A DNA stretch of 64,000 nucleotides. It comes from Brachybacterium saurashtrense. Its GTDB lineage: Bacteria > Actinomycetota > Actinomycetes > Actinomycetales > Dermabacteraceae. The stretch is from NCBI RefSeq assembly GCF_003355475.1, contig NZ_CP031356.1, positions 2,418,001 to 2,482,000 on the forward strand, in the 5' to 3' direction. The notes below the pieces were generated by a model. It saw only the letters and a list, made by a program, of their open reading frames with translations, was not told the origin of the DNA and did no database searches. Of this stretch, positions 63,087 through 64,000 are shown in pieces. Each line of letters opens with the position of its first letter. Within the stretch, counting starts at the first letter, position 1. The position numbers and the translations under genes were made by a program.

Positions 63087-64000
63087 TCACCCCAGCGCCA
63101 TCGGCCCGGTGGTGGCGGCCGGCTCGCCCTCGCCGGCACCCGTGAGCTCCTCCGCCGCGTCGAGATCCACCGCGGCGCCCTCGAACTGGGAGCGGTACAG
63201 CCGCGCGTAGGCGCCGCCCAGGGCGATGAGCTCCTCATGGCTGCCCTGCTCCACGATGTCCCCGGCCTCCATCACCAGGATCAGGTCCGCGTCGCGGATG
63301 GTGGAGAGGCGGTGGGCGATGACGAAGCTGGTGCGGCCGGCCCGCAGGCGGTTCATCGCCCGCTGCACCAGCACCTCGGTGCGGGTGTCCACGCTGGAGG
63401 TGGCCTCGTCGAGGATCAGCAGGCTGGGCCGGGCCAGGAAGGCGCGCGCGATCGTGACCAGCTGCTTCTCACCGGCGGAGAGGGTCGATTCGTCGTCGTC
63501 CACCACGGTGTCGTAGCCGTCCGGGAGCTGCCGGGCGAAGTCGTCCACGTGGGTGGCGCGGGCCGCCTCGATCACCTCCTCGTCGGTCGCGTCCAGGCGC
63601 CCGTAGCGGATGTTCTCCCGCAGGGTGCCCTTGAACAGCCAGGTGTCCTGCAGCACCATGCCGGTGCGTTCGCGCAGCTGGGCGCGGGTGAGGTCGCGGA
63701 TGTCCACGCCGTCGATGGTGATCCGGCCGCCGTCGATCTCGTAGAACCGCATCACGAGGTTGACCAGGGTGGTCTTGCCGGCCCCCGTCGGCCCCACGAT
63801 CGCGACCGTGTGGCCCGGATCCGCCACCAGGGACAGATCGCGGATCAGCTCGCGGTCGGGGCTGTAGGAGAAGCGAACGTGGGAGAACTCCACCCGCCCC
63901 TCGCGCAGCCCCTCGGCGGCGGTGACCTCGGTGGTCTCCGGCTCCTGCTCCTCGGCGTCCAGCAGCTCGAACACCCGCTCGGCGCTGGCCACGCCGGACT
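63087..64000 (-). CDS. Multidrug-type ABC exporter, C-terminal part (runs off the right edge)
   Basis: The frame is open at 64000 ([14 protein letters not shown] is the last visible linker after the membrane domain), so 304 codons of the C terminus are seen. [84 protein letters not shown] and [31 protein letters not shown]. The signature reads LSAGEKQ rather than LSGGQ, usual in the second subunit of heterodimeric MdlAB/TM287-288-type exporters. A partner gene is expected beyond 64000. Confidence 0.92.
   Translation of the reverse strand, partial: SGVASAERVFELLDAEEQEPETTEVTAAEGLREGRVEFSHVRFSYSPDRELIRDLSLVADPGHTVAIVGPTGAGKTTLVNLVMRFYEIDGGRITIDGVDIRDLTRAQLRERTGMVLQDTWLFKGTLRENIRYGRLDATDEEVIEAARATHVDDFARQLPDGYDTVVDDDESTLSAGEKQLVTIARAFLARPSLLILDEATSSVDTRTEVLVQRAMNRLRAGRTSFVIAHRLSTIRDADLILVMEAGDIVEQGSHEELIALGGAYARLYRSQFEGAAVDLDAAEELTGAGEGEPAATTGPMALG

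Overview
The window is very high in G+C, uses GTG starts freely, packs genes into 1-8 nt overlaps and has almost no intergenic space. It carries actinobacterial signature genes: HemQ, a 2Fe-2S-type ferrochelatase, the fhaA-fhaB-pstP-rodA-pbpA-pknA-pknB cluster, CrgA, a class E sortase and a DUF222/HNH protein. I read it as a chromosomal piece of an actinomycete of the Micrococcales type; a Dermabacteraceae/Brachybacterium-like origin is my guess, not something the sequence proves. There is no rRNA, CRISPR array, prophage or insertion sequence. The pknB/crgA synteny matches the region next to oriC in mycobacteria, but dnaA is not in the window.

Layout. 1-6872: coproporphyrin-dependent heme genes (hemY end, hemQ, hemH, hemC, hemD, hemB, hemL), all on +. 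6755-10275: a small membrane protein, a DUF222/HNH protein, an odd tRNA-Met(CAT) and a pentapeptide-repeat protein. 10399-18510 (minus): a seven-gene operon with every junction overlapping, for organosulfur uptake and assimilation (ABC transporter, acetyl-CoA synthetase-like ligase, SfnG-like monooxygenase, MetY, CoA-binding protein), with a striking operator in front. 18711-21422: decaying accessory genes with in-frame stops, a frameshift and internal deletions. 21465-24355 (minus): sqdB-sqdX for the sulfolipid SQDG plus a GNAT acetyltransferase, divergent from a folP2-type gene. 25578-27199: two beta-lactamase-fold paralogues. 27393-37162: FHA/PP2C/Ser-Thr kinase/PBP growth-control operon. 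37276-39706: small membrane protein, sortase E, DUF881, CrgA. 39876-42587: LppM-like lipoprotein, tRNA-Arg(ACG), ArsR and a divergent CDF metal exporter. 42633-45485: Gfo/Idh oxidoreductase, ThuA protein and a histidine phosphatase.

45499-51356 is the region I find most interesting. An AGPS-like FAD enzyme, a PlsC-type acyltransferase and an SDR reductase lie in one minus-strand operon. Divergent from it is a fatty acyl-CoA reductase fused to a HAD phosphatase domain. Together they reproduce the four enzyme types of the peroxisomal ether-lipid (plasmalogen precursor) pathway. With sqdBX, the window suggests an organism with unusual polar lipids.

51490-60205: a lipoprotein gene, then a metal or metallophore operon (two ABC exporter-fold half transporters, FecCD permease, FecE ATPase, binding protein, CobW/COG0523 GTPase). 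It is preceded by a Zur/Fur-like box lying in the promoter of an apparently leaderless gene. 60215-63011: a polar amino-acid ABC importer, probably leaderless, with a 15-bp palindrome over its -10. 63087-64000: the end of a multidrug-type ABC exporter that runs off the window.

Two lipoprotein genes (39876 and 51490) share the same promoter layout: a GGGGAGT(T/G)CTCCCC palindrome, 24 nt, then TAGTCT. This suggests a small regulon. No searches were run: all family assignments come from reading motifs, gene order and remembered family sequences.
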